From assembly GCA_002796995.1 (NCBI GenBank), contig PEKW01000002.1, positions 443,990 to 507,989 on the forward strand: a stretch of 64,000 nucleotides of DNA, written 5' to 3'. A program made the translations under genes and the position numbers. This document shows positions 1-9,199 of this stretch, piece by piece. The notes beneath the pieces were generated by a model that worked only from the letters and a program-made list of their open reading frames with translations, was not told where the DNA came from and made no database searches. Source of the DNA: Rhizobium sp. Its GTDB lineage: Bacteria > Pseudomonadota > Alphaproteobacteria > Rhizobiales > Rhizobiaceae. Each line of letters opens with the position of its first letter. The first letter of the stretch is position 1.

Positions 1-1058
1 CCGGCCAGCTTCTCGCCTCGGGCGACGAAAGCGGCGGCGCCGCCAACCGTTCGCTCGGCGTGGTGCAGTCGGTGCAGCAGGAGATCGAATCGAACATCGA
101 CAAGGCGCTCGCGCCCTTCCTCGGCATGGACAATTTCCGCTCGTCGGTCACCGCCCAGCTGAACACCGACACGCAGCAGATCCAGGAAACCATCTACGAT
201 CCGGAATCGCGCGTCGAGCGCTCGGTCCGCGTCACCAAGGAAAACCAGAAGTCCCAGAGCAAGCAGGCCGATTCGGCTGCCACCGTCGAACAGAACATCC
301 CGCAGGGCGACGTTCAGGGCGCGACCGGTGGTCCGCAGTCTTCCGACGAGCAGGACAAGAAGGAAGAGCAGACCAACTACGAGATCAACAGCAAGACGGT
401 CGCGACTGTGAAGAACAGCTACACCGTCGAGAAGATCTCGGTTGCCGTCGTCGTCAACAAGGGTCGCATCGCCACCATGGTCGGCGAGCCGGCCGACCAG
501 GCCAAGATCGACGCCTATCTGGCCGAGATGCAGAAGATCGTCTCGACCGCGGCCGGCCTCGACACCGCGCGTGGCGACCTCGTGACCCTGACGGCCATGG
601 ACTTCCTCGAAAACCAGCTGCTGCAGGAATCGGCTTCCGGCCCGAGCCTGATGGAAACGCTGAACCGCAACCTCGGCGGCATCATCAACTCGCTCGCCTT
701 CGTCGCCGTCTCCTTCCTGATCGTCTGGATGGGTATCCGTCCGATGGTCCGCGCCGCAGGCGGCGGCTCGGCCACGGCGATCGCCGGCGGTGCCGAAGAG
801 GCGGCCGGCCTGGAACTGCCGGACTTCTCGCCGGCCCTGGGCGGCGCATCGAGCGGCAGCTCGCTGATGGAAGGCTTCGGCGCCGACTTCGGCTTCGACA
901 GCACCGACGACCTCCTGACCATGGACGACGACGCCAATGGCGGCTTCAACCGCCGCGTCAAGGAAGGGCCGGAACGCCGGCTGTCGCGGATGGTGGAAAT
1001 CTCGGAAGAGCGCGCCGCGAAGATCCTCCGCAAGTGGGCCATCGACAAGGCGGCCTGA
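1..1058 (+). CDS. fliF: Flagellar MS-ring protein FliF (5' end outside window)
   Basis: This is the C-terminal part of FliF, the protein of the inner-membrane MS ring on which the C ring and export gate are built. The reading frame is open from base 3, so the true start lies upstream. Visible are the end of the periplasmic ring-building region, a hydrophobic segment at about nt 680-750 ending MGIRPMVRA (second membrane helix), an acidic Gly/Ser-rich cytoplasmic linker containing GADFGFDS, and a charged C-terminal helix (SEERAAKILRKWAIDKAA), which is the family's FliG-binding end. A strong terminator follows 22 bp after the stop, so this closes its operon. Confidence 0.95.
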   Translation, partial: GQLLASGDESGGAANRSLGVVQSVQQEIESNIDKALAPFLGMDNFRSSVTAQLNTDTQQIQETIYDPESRVERSVRVTKENQKSQSKQADSAATVEQNIPQGDVQGATGGPQSSDEQDKKEEQTNYEINSKTVATVKNSYTVEKISVAVVVNKGRIATMVGEPADQAKIDAYLAEMQKIVSTAAGLDTARGDLVTLTAMDFLENQLLQESASGPSLMETLNRNLGGIINSLAFVAVSFLIVWMGIRPMVRAAGGGSATAIAGGAEEAAGLELPDFSPALGGASSGSSLMEGFGADFGFDSTDDLLTMDDDANGGFNRRVKEGPERRLSRMVEISEERAAKILRKWAIDKAA

Positions 1059-1080
1059 GACGGATCGCAGAGATGAAAAG

Positions 1081-1113
1081 ACCGCGTCGGCTCGCCCGGC
1101 GCGGTTTTGTTTT
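1081..1113 (+). terminator. Rho-independent terminator after fliF
   Basis: A 10-bp stem, ACCGCGTCGG pairing with CCGGCGCGGT (one T-G wobble), has a CTCGC loop and is followed by TTTGTTTT. It separates fliF from the visNR genes. Confidence 0.85.
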
Positions 1114-1395
1114 GCGTGTCGAACGGCGCCCGTACGGTCGATGGAAAGCTGCGTTCGGTGCGCCACTCGCGACACACCTCACAGCTCTTTTGCTGCGCTT
1201 CGCCACAAGACCACCGAATTGACCAAGTTTGGGGTGCAACGATTCGAGGCTGTGATCTTTGGCTCTTTATCTTCTACTATGACTGTGATTCGTTAGCTGA
1301 CAAGAACGAGCGAAGCGGCATTCGGGGACGGCGGTATTCCGGGTGTTTGTCGCGGACCACGCGATCGAACGTTTCGTCCTTGAGGGGGCAACAGA
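1114..1395 (+). promoter_or_regulatory. visN upstream region
   Basis: This roughly 280-bp gene-free stretch is AT-richer than its surroundings and must carry the visN promoter because the fliF terminator lies upstream. I see CAAGTTTGGGG at 1225-1235, similar to a block before the FliH-like/motB operon (25261), and a purine-rich ribosome site (GAGGGGG) before the visN ATG. I could not assign -35 and -10 boxes. Confidence 0.35.
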
Positions 1396-2142
1396 ATGGA
1401 CGTGGAGCTATCCGGGGATAAGATCGGGAGCAGAAAGGCGCCTGCGGTGGCGGCCGATGCTCTTCCTCGGCTTTCGTCACGCGATCAGTTGATCCGCAAG
1501 CTTGCCATCGCTTCGCAGGCCGGCCACATGAGCGCCAGCCTCGCCGTCCTCAGCGAATATGTCGGCGCCTCCCATTTCCTGCTCGCCCGCTACGACCTGG
1601 TGCAGGAGCACGGGCTCGATTTCGTCGTGTCGTCCAACTGGCCCTTCGATCTGGTCAGGAGGCTGGAAAGCGAGATCGCGGCGACCTATTCGCGCTCGAC
1701 GGAGCTCGACAAGTGCATGTCGGTGCTGCAGCCGAAGTTCGGCCTGCTTCCCGACGACGCCGCCGTGCCTGTAGGCATCAGCCGGCAATACTGTTCGCTG
1801 ACGGTGAGCGTCGGCCGCACGCGCCTCGCGCTGATGCTACTGTTCGAGGAGAACTTCGTCCTGTCGCCGGAGCTGCTGCGCGAGGTCGGCCTGCTCACCG
1901 GCTATTGCGTCAGCCTGTCGACCCGCAAGGCGCAGAAGAGCGACCGCGATTTCGAGCTGACCGAACGCGAACTCGAATGTCTGTTCTGGATCGCCGAGGG
2001 CAAGACCAGCGACGAAATCGCCACCATTCTCGGCATCTCGCGCAACACCATCAACAACTACATCACCAGCGTCATGCGCAAGACGGCGACCAAGACGCGG
2101 TCCGAGGCGATCGCCTACGCGGTTCGCAACAATCTCGTCTAG
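1396..2142 (+). CDS. visN: LuxR-type motility master regulator VisN
   Basis: VisN partners VisR as the top-level activator of the flagellar and chemotaxis regulon in rhizobia. The 248-aa protein has an N-terminal ligand-binding-like region (about residues 30-170) and a C-terminal LuxR/FixJ helix-turn-helix from about residue 188 (LTERELECLFWIAEGKTSDE, then SRNTINNY). It lacks a receiver domain. A second LuxR regulator of the same size follows after 23 bp, which is the visN-visR arrangement known from Sinorhizobium meliloti. The ligand is not known from the sequence. Confidence 0.92.
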   Translation: MDVELSGDKIGSRKAPAVAADALPRLSSRDQLIRKLAIASQAGHMSASLAVLSEYVGASHFLLARYDLVQEHGLDFVVSSNWPFDLVRRLESEIAATYSRSTELDKCMSVLQPKFGLLPDDAAVPVGISRQYCSLTVSVGRTRLALMLLFEENFVLSPELLREVGLLTGYCVSLSTRKAQKSDRDFELTERELECLFWIAEGKTSDEIATILGISRNTINNYITSVMRKTATKTRSEAIAYAVRNNLV

Positions 2143-2165
2143 AAGAAACCAGGGGAAGTGCAGGC

Positions 2166-2915
2166 ATGGCATATCCGGAAGGGCCGTTCGAAACCGTAAG
2201 GGAGGATCTGAAGGCCTCGACCTCGCGGCAGGTGACGTCCCGTTCGGACATCTTCCCCAAGCTGGTGTCGCTGCAGCGTGCCCTTCATGCGCGTGGCTTC
2301 GCCGTGCTGCGGGTGACCGGCGCCGGCATGCTGTCGAAACGTCGCCTGACGGCCGAATACGAGAACTGGCCGGCGGCCCACGGCATGGGCTGCGAACCCT
2401 TCGTCGCCGCCTATGGCGAGACACTGCTCGCCCACATCGAGGCGTCGCTCCTGCCGGTCCTGTGGAGCGCCAAGGAAAGCGACAGCTTCGCCGAGGCATC
2501 CGACTTCGTGCCCTTCGTCGTGCAGCTGGAGGCGCGCGTGCTGGCCTATTCGGGCATCGCCTTTCCGGTGCGGCTCGGCGCCGTCGGCAATGGTTATGTG
2601 ATGTTCCCGACCACCGGCACGGTCGACCTGCCCGGCGAGGTGATCCTCGACGTGCACGGCCGATGCTGCAAGCTGATGACCGAGATCCTGCAGCTCGACG
2701 AGCGACGGGCCATGCCGTCGGAAGCGCTGAGCGAGCGGGAAATCGCCTGCCTGCAGCTGGCAGGCGACGGCCGCATCAGCGAGGAGATCGCCGATCACCT
2801 CAAGCTGTCGGTGCACACGGTCAATGCCTATCTGGGATCGGCGACGATCAAGCTCGATTCGGTCAACCGCATCCAGGCGATCGCCAAGGCGATCCGCCTC
2901 GGCTACATCACCTGA
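2166..2915 (+). CDS. visR: LuxR-type motility master regulator VisR
   Basis: This 249-aa regulator is the partner of VisN. A C-terminal LuxR helix-turn-helix spans about residues 188-249 (LSEREIACLQLAGDG, SVHTVNAYLG), after a sensor-like N-terminal domain of unknown ligand. I chose ATG 2166 because it gives the visN-like length; the frame is open further upstream but would run inside visN. In S. meliloti VisN and VisR act together, plausibly as a heterodimer, to activate rem and through it the structural genes. The downstream neighbour converges from the other strand. Confidence 0.92.
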   Translation: MAYPEGPFETVREDLKASTSRQVTSRSDIFPKLVSLQRALHARGFAVLRVTGAGMLSKRRLTAEYENWPAAHGMGCEPFVAAYGETLLAHIEASLLPVLWSAKESDSFAEASDFVPFVVQLEARVLAYSGIAFPVRLGAVGNGYVMFPTTGTVDLPGEVILDVHGRCCKLMTEILQLDERRAMPSEALSEREIACLQLAGDGRISEEIADHLKLSVHTVNAYLGSATIKLDSVNRIQAIAKAIRLGYIT

Positions 2916-2930
2916 CCACGGTCTCGCAAT

Positions 2931-3371
2931 TTACGAATAGAGCGAATCGGATCGCGACTTGACGAAGCGCGCCTCGCGCAGCCGGCGTTCCAGCATGCGG
3001 GTATTCTCGTCGGGATCGCCCGACGGCTGCTGGAAGGCGATGTGGTTGATCTCGATGCCGGCATGCTCGTTGGCGAGCTTCAGCTGGGCGTAGATCGTCA
3101 CGTCCTTCGGCTTGATCTCCAGGTCGAGAACGACCTCCGGCACGCCGCCCCATTCGAGACGGTATTCGCCGCCGGCGCCGAAATTGACGGTTCCCGGGTG
3201 GAAATACAGCTCGGCCGCCGACGAGACCAGATCCGCGATGTTCCCGTAGAGCTCGAAGCGGAGCAGGGAAATCAGGTCCGCCGCATCGAGCAGGCGCAAT
3301 TCGGTGGCCACAGGGCTGATCGCTTCGGCGACGATGCGTTCACGCTGGGTGGTGTAGGGGCATTTTTTCAT
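2931..3371 (-). CDS. Conserved-looking unknown protein downstream of flhB
   Basis: This 146-aa soluble protein has no signal peptide or membrane segment and I do not recognise its family. Its ATG lies 5 bp after the flhB stop on the same strand, so it is almost surely co-transcribed and translationally coupled with flhB. The N-terminal half is predicted helical and the middle (HPGTVNFGAGGEYRLEWGGV, VVLDLEIKPKDVTIYAQLKL) looks like alternating beta strands. Rhizobial flagellar clusters carry a gene of this size at this place, so a motility role is inferred only from position. Confidence 0.75.
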   Translation of the reverse strand: MKKCPYTTQRERIVAEAISPVATELRLLDAADLISLLRFELYGNIADLVSSAAELYFHPGTVNFGAGGEYRLEWGGVPEVVLDLEIKPKDVTIYAQLKLANEHAGIEINHIAFQQPSGDPDENTRMLERRLREARFVKSRSDSLYS

Positions 3372-3376
3372 CGCAG

Positions 3377-4459
3377 TTAGCGCACCCGTCTTTTCTGCGC
3401 CTTCGCGGCGTATACCCGATGAACGAGTTCCGCGACGGCTTTGTAAAATATCGACGGGATGACACTATCCACCGAGACTTGCGCAAACATGGAGCGGGCA
3501 AGCGGCGGGTCCTCAAAAATGGGGATATCGTTTTCGCGGGCAAGCTCGCGGATCTTCAGCGCGACGAGGTCCTGACCCTTGGCGATGACCACCGGCGCCT
3601 CGTTTTCCTCCCGCACATAGCGCAGCGCCACGGCATAATGAGTCGGGTTGGTGATGACCAGCGTCGCGCGCGGCACGTTGTTGATCATGCGGCGGCGCGC
3701 GCGGTCGCGGGCGATGGAGCGCTGGCGCGCCTTGATGATCGGGTCGCCCTGCGACTGCTTGTGCTCGTCCTTGATCTCCTGCTTGGTCATGCGCAGCTGG
3801 GTGTACCAGTGGTGCCGCGTCCAGAAGAAGTCGACGACCGCCAGCACGAAGGTCGCCAGCAGGATGACGACCATGATCTTCTTCATGATCGTCGCGAACT
3901 TGACGAAGATGACCTGCGGGTCGGAGAACATGGCGTTCAGCGTGCCGAAATATTCCGACTTCAGCGCGAAGACCATGATCGTCGACACGATGATGATCTT
4001 GAACAGCGACTTGCCGAATTCGACGAGGCCGGTGACGCTGAACAGGCGCTCCCAGCCCTTGGAGAGCGACACGCGCGAGGCCTGCGGCCTGATTCGCTCG
4101 AGCACGAAGCTCGGCATGTGCTGCAGCACGTTCGATCCCACCCCGAACAGCATGATGAGGGCGACCGCGGGCAGCAGCAGCGCGCTTGCCTCCCAGGCGA
4201 GATGGGTGAACAGCGACACCACGTCGGTCGCCGAGTTGATGGTCCACTGGTCGGGTTGCTCGAAAAGGTCGCGCAGGGTCTCGGCCATGCGCGCCATCCC
4301 GGACGGCAGGAAGAAGACGAGATACAGGTAGAAGGCGAGGGCGGATGCGAAGATCGGGACTTCGCGGGACATGGGGGTATTCCCCTTCTCCGCCGCGTCC
4401 CGCATCTTTTTCTCTGTCGGGTCTTCTGTTTTACTGTCTTTGTCCTGATCGTCGGACAC
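3377..4459 (-). CDS. flhB: Flagellar export switch protein FlhB
   Basis: FlhB is the inner-membrane component of the flagellar type III export gate that switches substrate class from rod/hook to filament. The 360-aa protein has a charged N-terminus, four hydrophobic segments in the first 210 residues and a cytoplasmic domain with the autocleavage motif NPTH at about residue 270 ([14 protein letters not shown]). It starts with GTG; AGGGAGAAGG just upstream is a good ribosome site. It is followed at once by the unknown gene at 2931-3371. It is separated from fliG by about 200 bp. Confidence 0.96.
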   Translation of the reverse strand: MSDDQDKDSKTEDPTEKKMRDAAEKGNTPMSREVPIFASALAFYLYLVFFLPSGMARMAETLRDLFEQPDQWTINSATDVVSLFTHLAWEASALLLPAVALIMLFGVGSNVLQHMPSFVLERIRPQASRVSLSKGWERLFSVTGLVEFGKSLFKIIIVSTIMVFALKSEYFGTLNAMFSDPQVIFVKFATIMKKIMVVILLATFVLAVVDFFWTRHHWYTQLRMTKQEIKDEHKQSQGDPIIKARQRSIARDRARRRMINNVPRATLVITNPTHYAVALRYVREENEAPVVIAKGQDLVALKIRELARENDIPIFEDPPLARSMFAQVSVDSVIPSIFYKAVAELVHRVYAAKAQKRRVR

Positions 4460-4665
4460 GCCTTCTCCCTCGCTGCCAGGAATGCGGACAAAGGGCGGAT
4501 GCCCTTTCCCGCCCGCGGCCTGGTCCGGCCGAATTCACATATGCGTCGGTTCGACCGTGGTCGGGCACCGAACTGCGTCCATTGCTTCTAGACGCTAAAC
4601 GCCCGCCGATTGGCATACAATCGGCGGGCGCGGCAAGTCTTCGGTTTTCAACAGTCGCTCGGGCC

Positions 4666-5703
4666 TCAGGCTGCCTGCTGGTCGCCTTCGGTCTCCTTGA
4701 GCTGGATCTGACCGGCATTGGCGAGGCGGATGGCCTCCTGGGCGACCGCGCGGCGGGCAATCGCGATTTCGCGCGGATTGATGCCGGTGGCTCCGGACTG
4801 CAGGTCCGATTCGATCATGCGGCGCGAGCGCGGGCTGATGGCCGAGAGCACGCATTCCTTGATCTCGGCGCTGGCGCCACGCAGCGCCATCGTGAGGATG
4901 TCGCCGGAGATGTCGTTGAGCAGCATGACGCGGCTGCGCTGCGGCATGGCCAGCAGGTCCTCGAACAGGAAGATCTTCGGGCGAACCTTGTTGACGGCTT
5001 CCTTGCTGATCGATTCGAGCGAATTGAGCAGCGTATCGACGTCGGGCTTTTCCAGTTCGTTCATGAGCTCGGCGACCTTTGCCGAACCGGTCGAGTTGCG
5101 CTCGGCGTCGATCTCGGCGATCAGGTCGTGGACCCGGTTCTCGATGATCTGTGCCGCCTTGGGGCTGACGCCCTTCAGGTTGACGGTTCGGTTCATGATG
5201 TCGGCGCGCCGGCTCTCGGGAAGCTTGAGCAGCACCTTGGCGCCGAAGGACGACGGCAGCATCGAAAGGATGTAGGCGACCGTCTGCGGGTGTTCGCGCA
5301 TGAGGAACTTGGCGATGAAATCCGGATCGGCGTCCTGCAGGCGGTCCCAGATGGACGATTCATAGGCCTGGAAGGCCGTGCGGCGGCCGAGCAGGCCGTC
5401 GACTTCCTCGGGCGTGAGGCCTTCCTCGAGAATGCTCTCGATGGCCTTGGCATTGTCCATGAGGCCTGTGCCTTCGGTGAACAGGTCCTCGAATTCGTTG
5501 ACGAGCCCCTGCAGCTCATCCGGCGGGATGGTCCGCAGCGTCTGGGCCGAGGCGATGATCGTCTGCAGCTCCGCCTGGGTGAAGTATTTCAGCAGCTTTC
5601 CGGCCACACCCTTGCCCATGGCCAGCAGCACGGCGGCTGCCTTGTCTGCCTGGGACAGAGGTTTGCCCGTCATTGGGCCGCCGAAATCGTCAAAGTCCAT
5701 CAT
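4666..5703 (-). CDS. fliG: Flagellar motor switch protein FliG
   Basis: FliG is the C-ring protein that touches the MotA stator and generates torque. The 345-aa length is typical. The EHPQ motif of the middle domain is at about residue 135 (REHPQTVAYIL), and the C-terminal domain has the charged torque helix region (ISPRSRRMIESDLQ). The start is ATGATG at 5703. It lies 29 bp downstream of fliN in the leftward motA-fliM-fliN-fliG operon. Confidence 0.97.
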   Translation of the reverse strand: MMDFDDFGGPMTGKPLSQADKAAAVLLAMGKGVAGKLLKYFTQAELQTIIASAQTLRTIPPDELQGLVNEFEDLFTEGTGLMDNAKAIESILEEGLTPEEVDGLLGRRTAFQAYESSIWDRLQDADPDFIAKFLMREHPQTVAYILSMLPSSFGAKVLLKLPESRRADIMNRTVNLKGVSPKAAQIIENRVHDLIAEIDAERNSTGSAKVAELMNELEKPDVDTLLNSLESISKEAVNKVRPKIFLFEDLLAMPQRSRVMLLNDISGDILTMALRGASAEIKECVLSAISPRSRRMIESDLQSGATGINPREIAIARRAVAQEAIRLANAGQIQLKETEGDQQAA

Positions 5704-5732
5704 GGTCTTTCCTCTCTGGCCCTGGGAGCGGG

Positions 5733-6350
5733 TCAGGACATCTTGCTACCCATCACTTCGATCAGCTTGACGCCAAAACGTGTATCGTCGTTCTCGAGAA
5801 CCGTGATCTCGCCGCGCGCGATGCGGCGGCCATTCACCATGATCTCGACGGGCTCGCCGATCTTCTTGTCGAGCGCGATGATGGCGCCCTCTTCGAGATT
5901 CATCAAGCCGGAGACCTGCATGCGGCTCGAACCGAGCACGATCTGCACGTCGATCGGAATGTCCATGATGAGGTCGAGATTGGCGGTGAGCGCACTGCCC
6001 GGCTCGGCTTGGGCGCTGGGTGCCGCGCCGAAGGACGTGTCGCCGAACGACGTCTCGCCGAAGGAGCTGCTGCCGAACGCGTCGCCGCCGCCGAAATCCG
6101 ACGAGGGAGCATTGAGTGCGCCGCCGCCGAAATCGCTTTCGAATGCGGAAAGCGGGTCGGCCTTGCCGTCGCCCATGGCGAAGTCGTCACCGAGGCCGCC
6201 GCCGAAATCGGAACCGATGTCGGGCAGTGTTCCCTCGGCATCGTTCTTCAGCACGCCGCGCAGGTCGTCGATCGCCTGGTCGAAATCGGTATCGCTGCCG
6301 GGCATCGCCAGCGCGTCGTCTTCGATAATAGGTGTCTTCTTCGTAGCCAT
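5733..6350 (-). CDS. fliN: Flagellar motor switch protein FliN with repeat-rich N-terminal extension
   Basis: FliN forms the base of the C ring and docks the export ATPase complex. Only the last 90 or so of 205 residues are the SpoA/FliN domain ([20 protein letters not shown] to RFGVKLIEV). The N-terminal 115 residues are acidic, Gly/Phe-rich and repetitive, with three copies of SDFGGG and four of a SFG/AFG unit; canonical FliN proteins have a much shorter tail. The repeats are visible in the DNA as recurring CCGCCGAAATC blocks (complement strand). Confidence 0.93.
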   Translation of the reverse strand: MATKKTPIIEDDALAMPGSDTDFDQAIDDLRGVLKNDAEGTLPDIGSDFGGGLGDDFAMGDGKADPLSAFESDFGGGALNAPSSDFGGGDAFGSSSFGETSFGDTSFGAAPSAQAEPGSALTANLDLIMDIPIDVQIVLGSSRMQVSGLMNLEEGAIIALDKKIGEPVEIMVNGRRIARGEITVLENDDTRFGVKLIEVMGSKMS

Positions 6351-6414
6351 GGATTGATTATTCCCGTTGAAACTTGCCTCAACCTGCCCAGTCGCCAGGG
6401 CGCGTCGAAATGGC

Positions 6415-7368
6415 TTAGCCCATCAAATGTTTCAATATCTCGTCTTCGCTGCTGATGTTGTCCTTGACCCGCACGGTATAATGTTCTCCAGCGCGGCCAA
6501 ATTCGCAGCGATACATTTCCTTGCCATTGGCGCTGACGTCGACCGTGACGTCGCCCTTGTCGCGGAAAGGGATGACGTCTCCGGCGGCAAGGCGGGCAAT
6601 GGTGTTGAGCGTCAGGGTCTCCAGGCGGATCTTTGCCTGCAGCGTGACCTGCGAGCGGCGCACCTGTTCGGCGATCTGCTCGGCCCATTCCTTCTTGTTG
6701 CGCGACATCTGGTTCTTCGACTTCGGAACCGTCACGACCGTCTTCAGCAGCGCCTTCTGCGGCACGACCAGGTAGAATTCGGAGGACACGGTGCCAAGGT
6801 CGATGCGCATCTTGATCGTCGCGGCGAACTGGTCGACGTGGTCGCTTTCCGGCTTCGGGCGATCTTCGGCATTGTGCGGCCGGTCGATCAGCGGCTCGAA
6901 GCCGCCGGCGGCGTTCACGCCGGAGCGCAGCACGTTGGCGATCTTGTCGAACACCATCGAGGACAGGTCGAGTTCGATGCGCGACAGCGGCCGATGGATC
7001 GGCTCCTCGATCGTTTCGGGAAGCGCGCCGAGCAGGTTTTCCATCAGCGTGATGATGAAGCTGTTGCCGCAGGCGAGGACGAAATGCGGGCTCCAGTTGC
7101 GCAACTGCGTATCGGCCAGGACGACGTTGTCGCCCAGATCCGCGATGAGCTCGCTCATCAGGCCGGTCTCGTGGCCGGCATAGGCGACTTCCATCGTCAG
7201 GCCGGTCTCGCTGTGGAAGATGTCGGGCAGGAACTCGGTGTAGAGATCGCCGAATTCCGAGCAGAGCTTGGCGAGCGTCGCTCGGTCGCCGAGCGCGCCG
7301 GTCAACCGGGCCAGCAGGGCGTGGTCGATGGCCGGAGCGGGTTTGGTTTCGAGCTCGGTCATCGTCAT
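6415..7368 (-). CDS. fliM: Flagellar motor switch protein FliM
   Basis: FliM is the C-ring component that binds phosphorylated CheY and sets rotation (in rhizobia, rotation speed). The 317-aa protein has a CheC-like middle domain and a C-terminal SpoA domain ([20 protein letters not shown]). The ATG overlaps the motA stop as ATGA, so translation is coupled. fliN begins 64 bp downstream. The N-terminal CheY-binding motif is not the classical enterobacterial one. Confidence 0.94.
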   Translation of the reverse strand: MTMTELETKPAPAIDHALLARLTGALGDRATLAKLCSEFGDLYTEFLPDIFHSETGLTMEVAYAGHETGLMSELIADLGDNVVLADTQLRNWSPHFVLACGNSFIITLMENLLGALPETIEEPIHRPLSRIELDLSSMVFDKIANVLRSGVNAAGGFEPLIDRPHNAEDRPKPESDHVDQFAATIKMRIDLGTVSSEFYLVVPQKALLKTVVTVPKSKNQMSRNKKEWAEQIAEQVRRSQVTLQAKIRLETLTLNTIARLAAGDVIPFRDKGDVTVDVSANGKEMYRCEFGRAGEHYTVRVKDNISSEDEILKHLMG

Positions 7369-8237
7369 GCCGCCTTGTTCTCGCCGCCCGGATTCATCAT
7401 TTCCTGCTCGACCGCGTCGATCGAGGGCCGTTCATAGGCCGAGATCGTCTTGCGGCCGTATTCGAGCGCCACCTGCGGAACGGAGCCGTTCATGTAGGCG
7501 AGCAGCGTCTGCTTGACGATGATGTAGAGGCGATGCTGCTTGGTGCGGACCACCTTGATCTGCGAGATCAGCGGGTTGCAGAGGCAGTAGGACAGGAAGA
7601 TGCCGAGCATGGTGCCGACCAGCGCCGCGCCGATCAGGCCGCCGAGGACTTCGGGCGACTCGTTGATCTTGCTCATCGCCTTGATGACGCCGAGAACGGC
7701 CGCGACGATACCGATGGCCGGGAAGCTGTCGCCCATGGCAGTGATCGCATGGTACGGCTTCATCTTGTCGTAGAGGATGGTGTTGATTTCCTCGTCCATC
7801 AGCGCCTCGATCTCATGGCTGCGGGCATTGCCGATGATGATCAGGCGGACATAGTCGCAGATGAACGACGTCAGTTCCTTGTTCTTCAGGACCGTCGGGG
7901 CGGCCTGGAAGATCGAGGATTCGTCCGGATTGTCGATATGGGCTTCGATCTCGTTGCGCGACTTGGTGCGCAGGTCGCGCATCAGCGAATAGAGCACGCC
8001 GAGCACGTCGAGATAGGCGCGTTCCTTGGGAACCGAATGCTTGAAGGCCTCGCCCAGCGCCTTGCCGGAATCTTTGACCACCTTCATCGGGTTGGCCATG
8101 ATGAAGCCGCCGACCCCGGCACCGCCGATGATCATCAGCTCGAACGGCTGCACGAGAACGTCGACATGGCCGCCCATGGCCATGAATCCCCCGAGGACGC
8201 AGCCGACGGTTATGACAAATCCAATAATGATATTCAT
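7365..8237 (-). CDS. motA: Flagellar stator protein MotA
   Basis: MotA is the proton-channel stator subunit that pushes on FliG. The 290-aa protein has four membrane segments, two near the N-terminus (start [17 protein letters not shown]) and two after residue 160, and a large cytoplasmic loop with the conserved Arg/Glu contact residues ([15 protein letters not shown]) and the functionally important Pro ([14 protein letters not shown]). It is the first gene of the leftward operon motA-fliM-fliN-fliG. Its partner motB is 18 kb away, as in other rhizobia. A CGCAAG box lies about 50 bp upstream on the same strand. Confidence 0.97.
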   Translation of the reverse strand: MNIIIGFVITVGCVLGGFMAMGGHVDVLVQPFELMIIGGAGVGGFIMANPMKVVKDSGKALGEAFKHSVPKERAYLDVLGVLYSLMRDLRTKSRNEIEAHIDNPDESSIFQAAPTVLKNKELTSFICDYVRLIIIGNARSHEIEALMDEEINTILYDKMKPYHAITAMGDSFPAIGIVAAVLGVIKAMSKINESPEVLGGLIGAALVGTMLGIFLSYCLCNPLISQIKVVRTKQHRLYIIVKQTLLAYMNGSVPQVALEYGRKTISAYERPSIDAVEQEMMNPGGENKAA

Positions 8238-8287
8238 TTCGTGCCCGCATCTGAACGTTGCTTTTCAGCTCAAGCGATACGGGCCCT

Positions 8288-8302
8288 GCCTTGCGTGAGG
8301 CT
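8288..8302 (-). promoter_or_regulatory. CGCAAG box facing motA
   Basis: Read on the minus strand this is AGCCTCACGCAAGGC, 14 of 15 identical to the box before flgE (31754-31768). It lies about 50 bp upstream of the motA start. It is one of a pair of oppositely oriented copies in the divergent motA/DUF1217 region. Confidence 0.55.
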
Positions 8303-8333
8303 GAACCCCGGGCGTTGACGGTTTGTGAACCTA

Positions 8334-8353
8334 CAGACAGCTTCGCGCAAGCC
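8334..8353 (+). promoter_or_regulatory. CGCAAG box facing the DUF1217-flgF operon
   Basis: The sequence CAGACAGCTTCGCGCAAGCC matches 18 of 20 positions of the block before flgE at 31751-31770. It sits about 67 bp before the GTG start of the DUF1217 gene. It is a candidate activator site or promoter element of the flagellar class II operons. Confidence 0.55.
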
Positions 8354-8419
8354 TTTTGCCCCAAGAAGAGGGATAACGGACGCATTTTCCGATTGTCCAT
8401 ATCGAAAGGCGCAACGACC

Positions 8420-9199
8420 GTGACGACGACTTATACGAGCTACCAGCAGATTACGCAGAATATCGACAAATCGATCGAGCGCGTCGCCCAGGCACCGGAC
8501 GTGGCGCGCGAGACCGAATACTATTTGTCGAACATCGGCAACATCAAGTCCGTCGACGAATTCATGGCCGATACGCGTCTCTATAATTACGCGCTCAAGG
8601 CACACGGTCTGGAAGACATGGCCTATGCCAAGGCTTTCATTCGCAAGGTTCTGACCGAAGGCGTCACCAAGGACGACGCCTTCGCCAACCAGCTGACCGA
8701 CAGCCGCTACGCCAACCTCGCCACCACGCTCAACTTCGAAGCGCACGGCACGGCCGCGACGTCGTTCGACAAGGCCCAGCAGGGCGTGGTCGACCTCTAC
8801 ATGCGCGAGACGCTGGAGCAGGAAGCCGGCAACGACAATACCGGCGTTCGCCTGGCGCTCTACTTCGAACGAAACGCCTCGAAGATCACCTCCGCCATGG
8901 ATATCCTGGCGGACGACGCGCTGGCCCAGGTGGTGCGCACCACGCTGCAGCTGCCCATCGAATTCGCCGCTGCCGATATCGACCAGCAGTCGGACTTTCT
9001 TGATCGCGTGCTCGACATCGAGGATTTCCAGGACCCGGAAAAGACAGGCAAGTTCCTGGAGCGCTTCACCGCGATGTGGGAAATGGAGAACCCCTCGGAA
9101 AACTACGATCCGCTGGCGGTCTTCGGTTCCTCGTCCGGTTACGGCATTTCGCCGGACCTTCTCATATCCATCAATTCCCTGAAGCTCGGAGGCAGCTAA
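8420..9199 (+). CDS. DUF1217 flagellar-locus protein
   Basis: This 259-aa protein is predicted almost wholly helical, with no signal peptide or membrane segment (TTTYTSYQQITQNIDKSIER at the start). I recognise it as a DUF1217-type protein found in rhizobial flagellar clusters between motA and flgF. I chose GTG 8420 because GAAAGG stands about 10 bases before it and the next upstream start would run into the promoter. The flgF start follows the stop without a gap, so the two are coupled. Its function is not known; export or rod assembly is an inference from position. Confidence 0.8.
   Translation: MTTTYTSYQQITQNIDKSIERVAQAPDVARETEYYLSNIGNIKSVDEFMADTRLYNYALKAHGLEDMAYAKAFIRKVLTEGVTKDDAFANQLTDSRYANLATTLNFEAHGTAATSFDKAQQGVVDLYMRETLEQEAGNDNTGVRLALYFERNASKITSAMDILADDALAQVVRTTLQLPIEFAAADIDQQSDFLDRVLDIEDFQDPEKTGKFLERFTAMWEMENPSENYDPLAVFGSSSGYGISPDLLISINSLKLGGS

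Noticed and set aside
1713..2165. Upstream extension of visR in frame through visN
   Set aside because: The extension overlaps visN and reads as shadow peptide; ATG 2166 gives the family length.
4345..6357. Long plus-strand reading frame (670 codons) opposite flhB-fliG-fliN
   Set aside because: It is the mirror of strongly recognisable minus-strand genes, has no family features and arises from the high third-position GC of the real genes.
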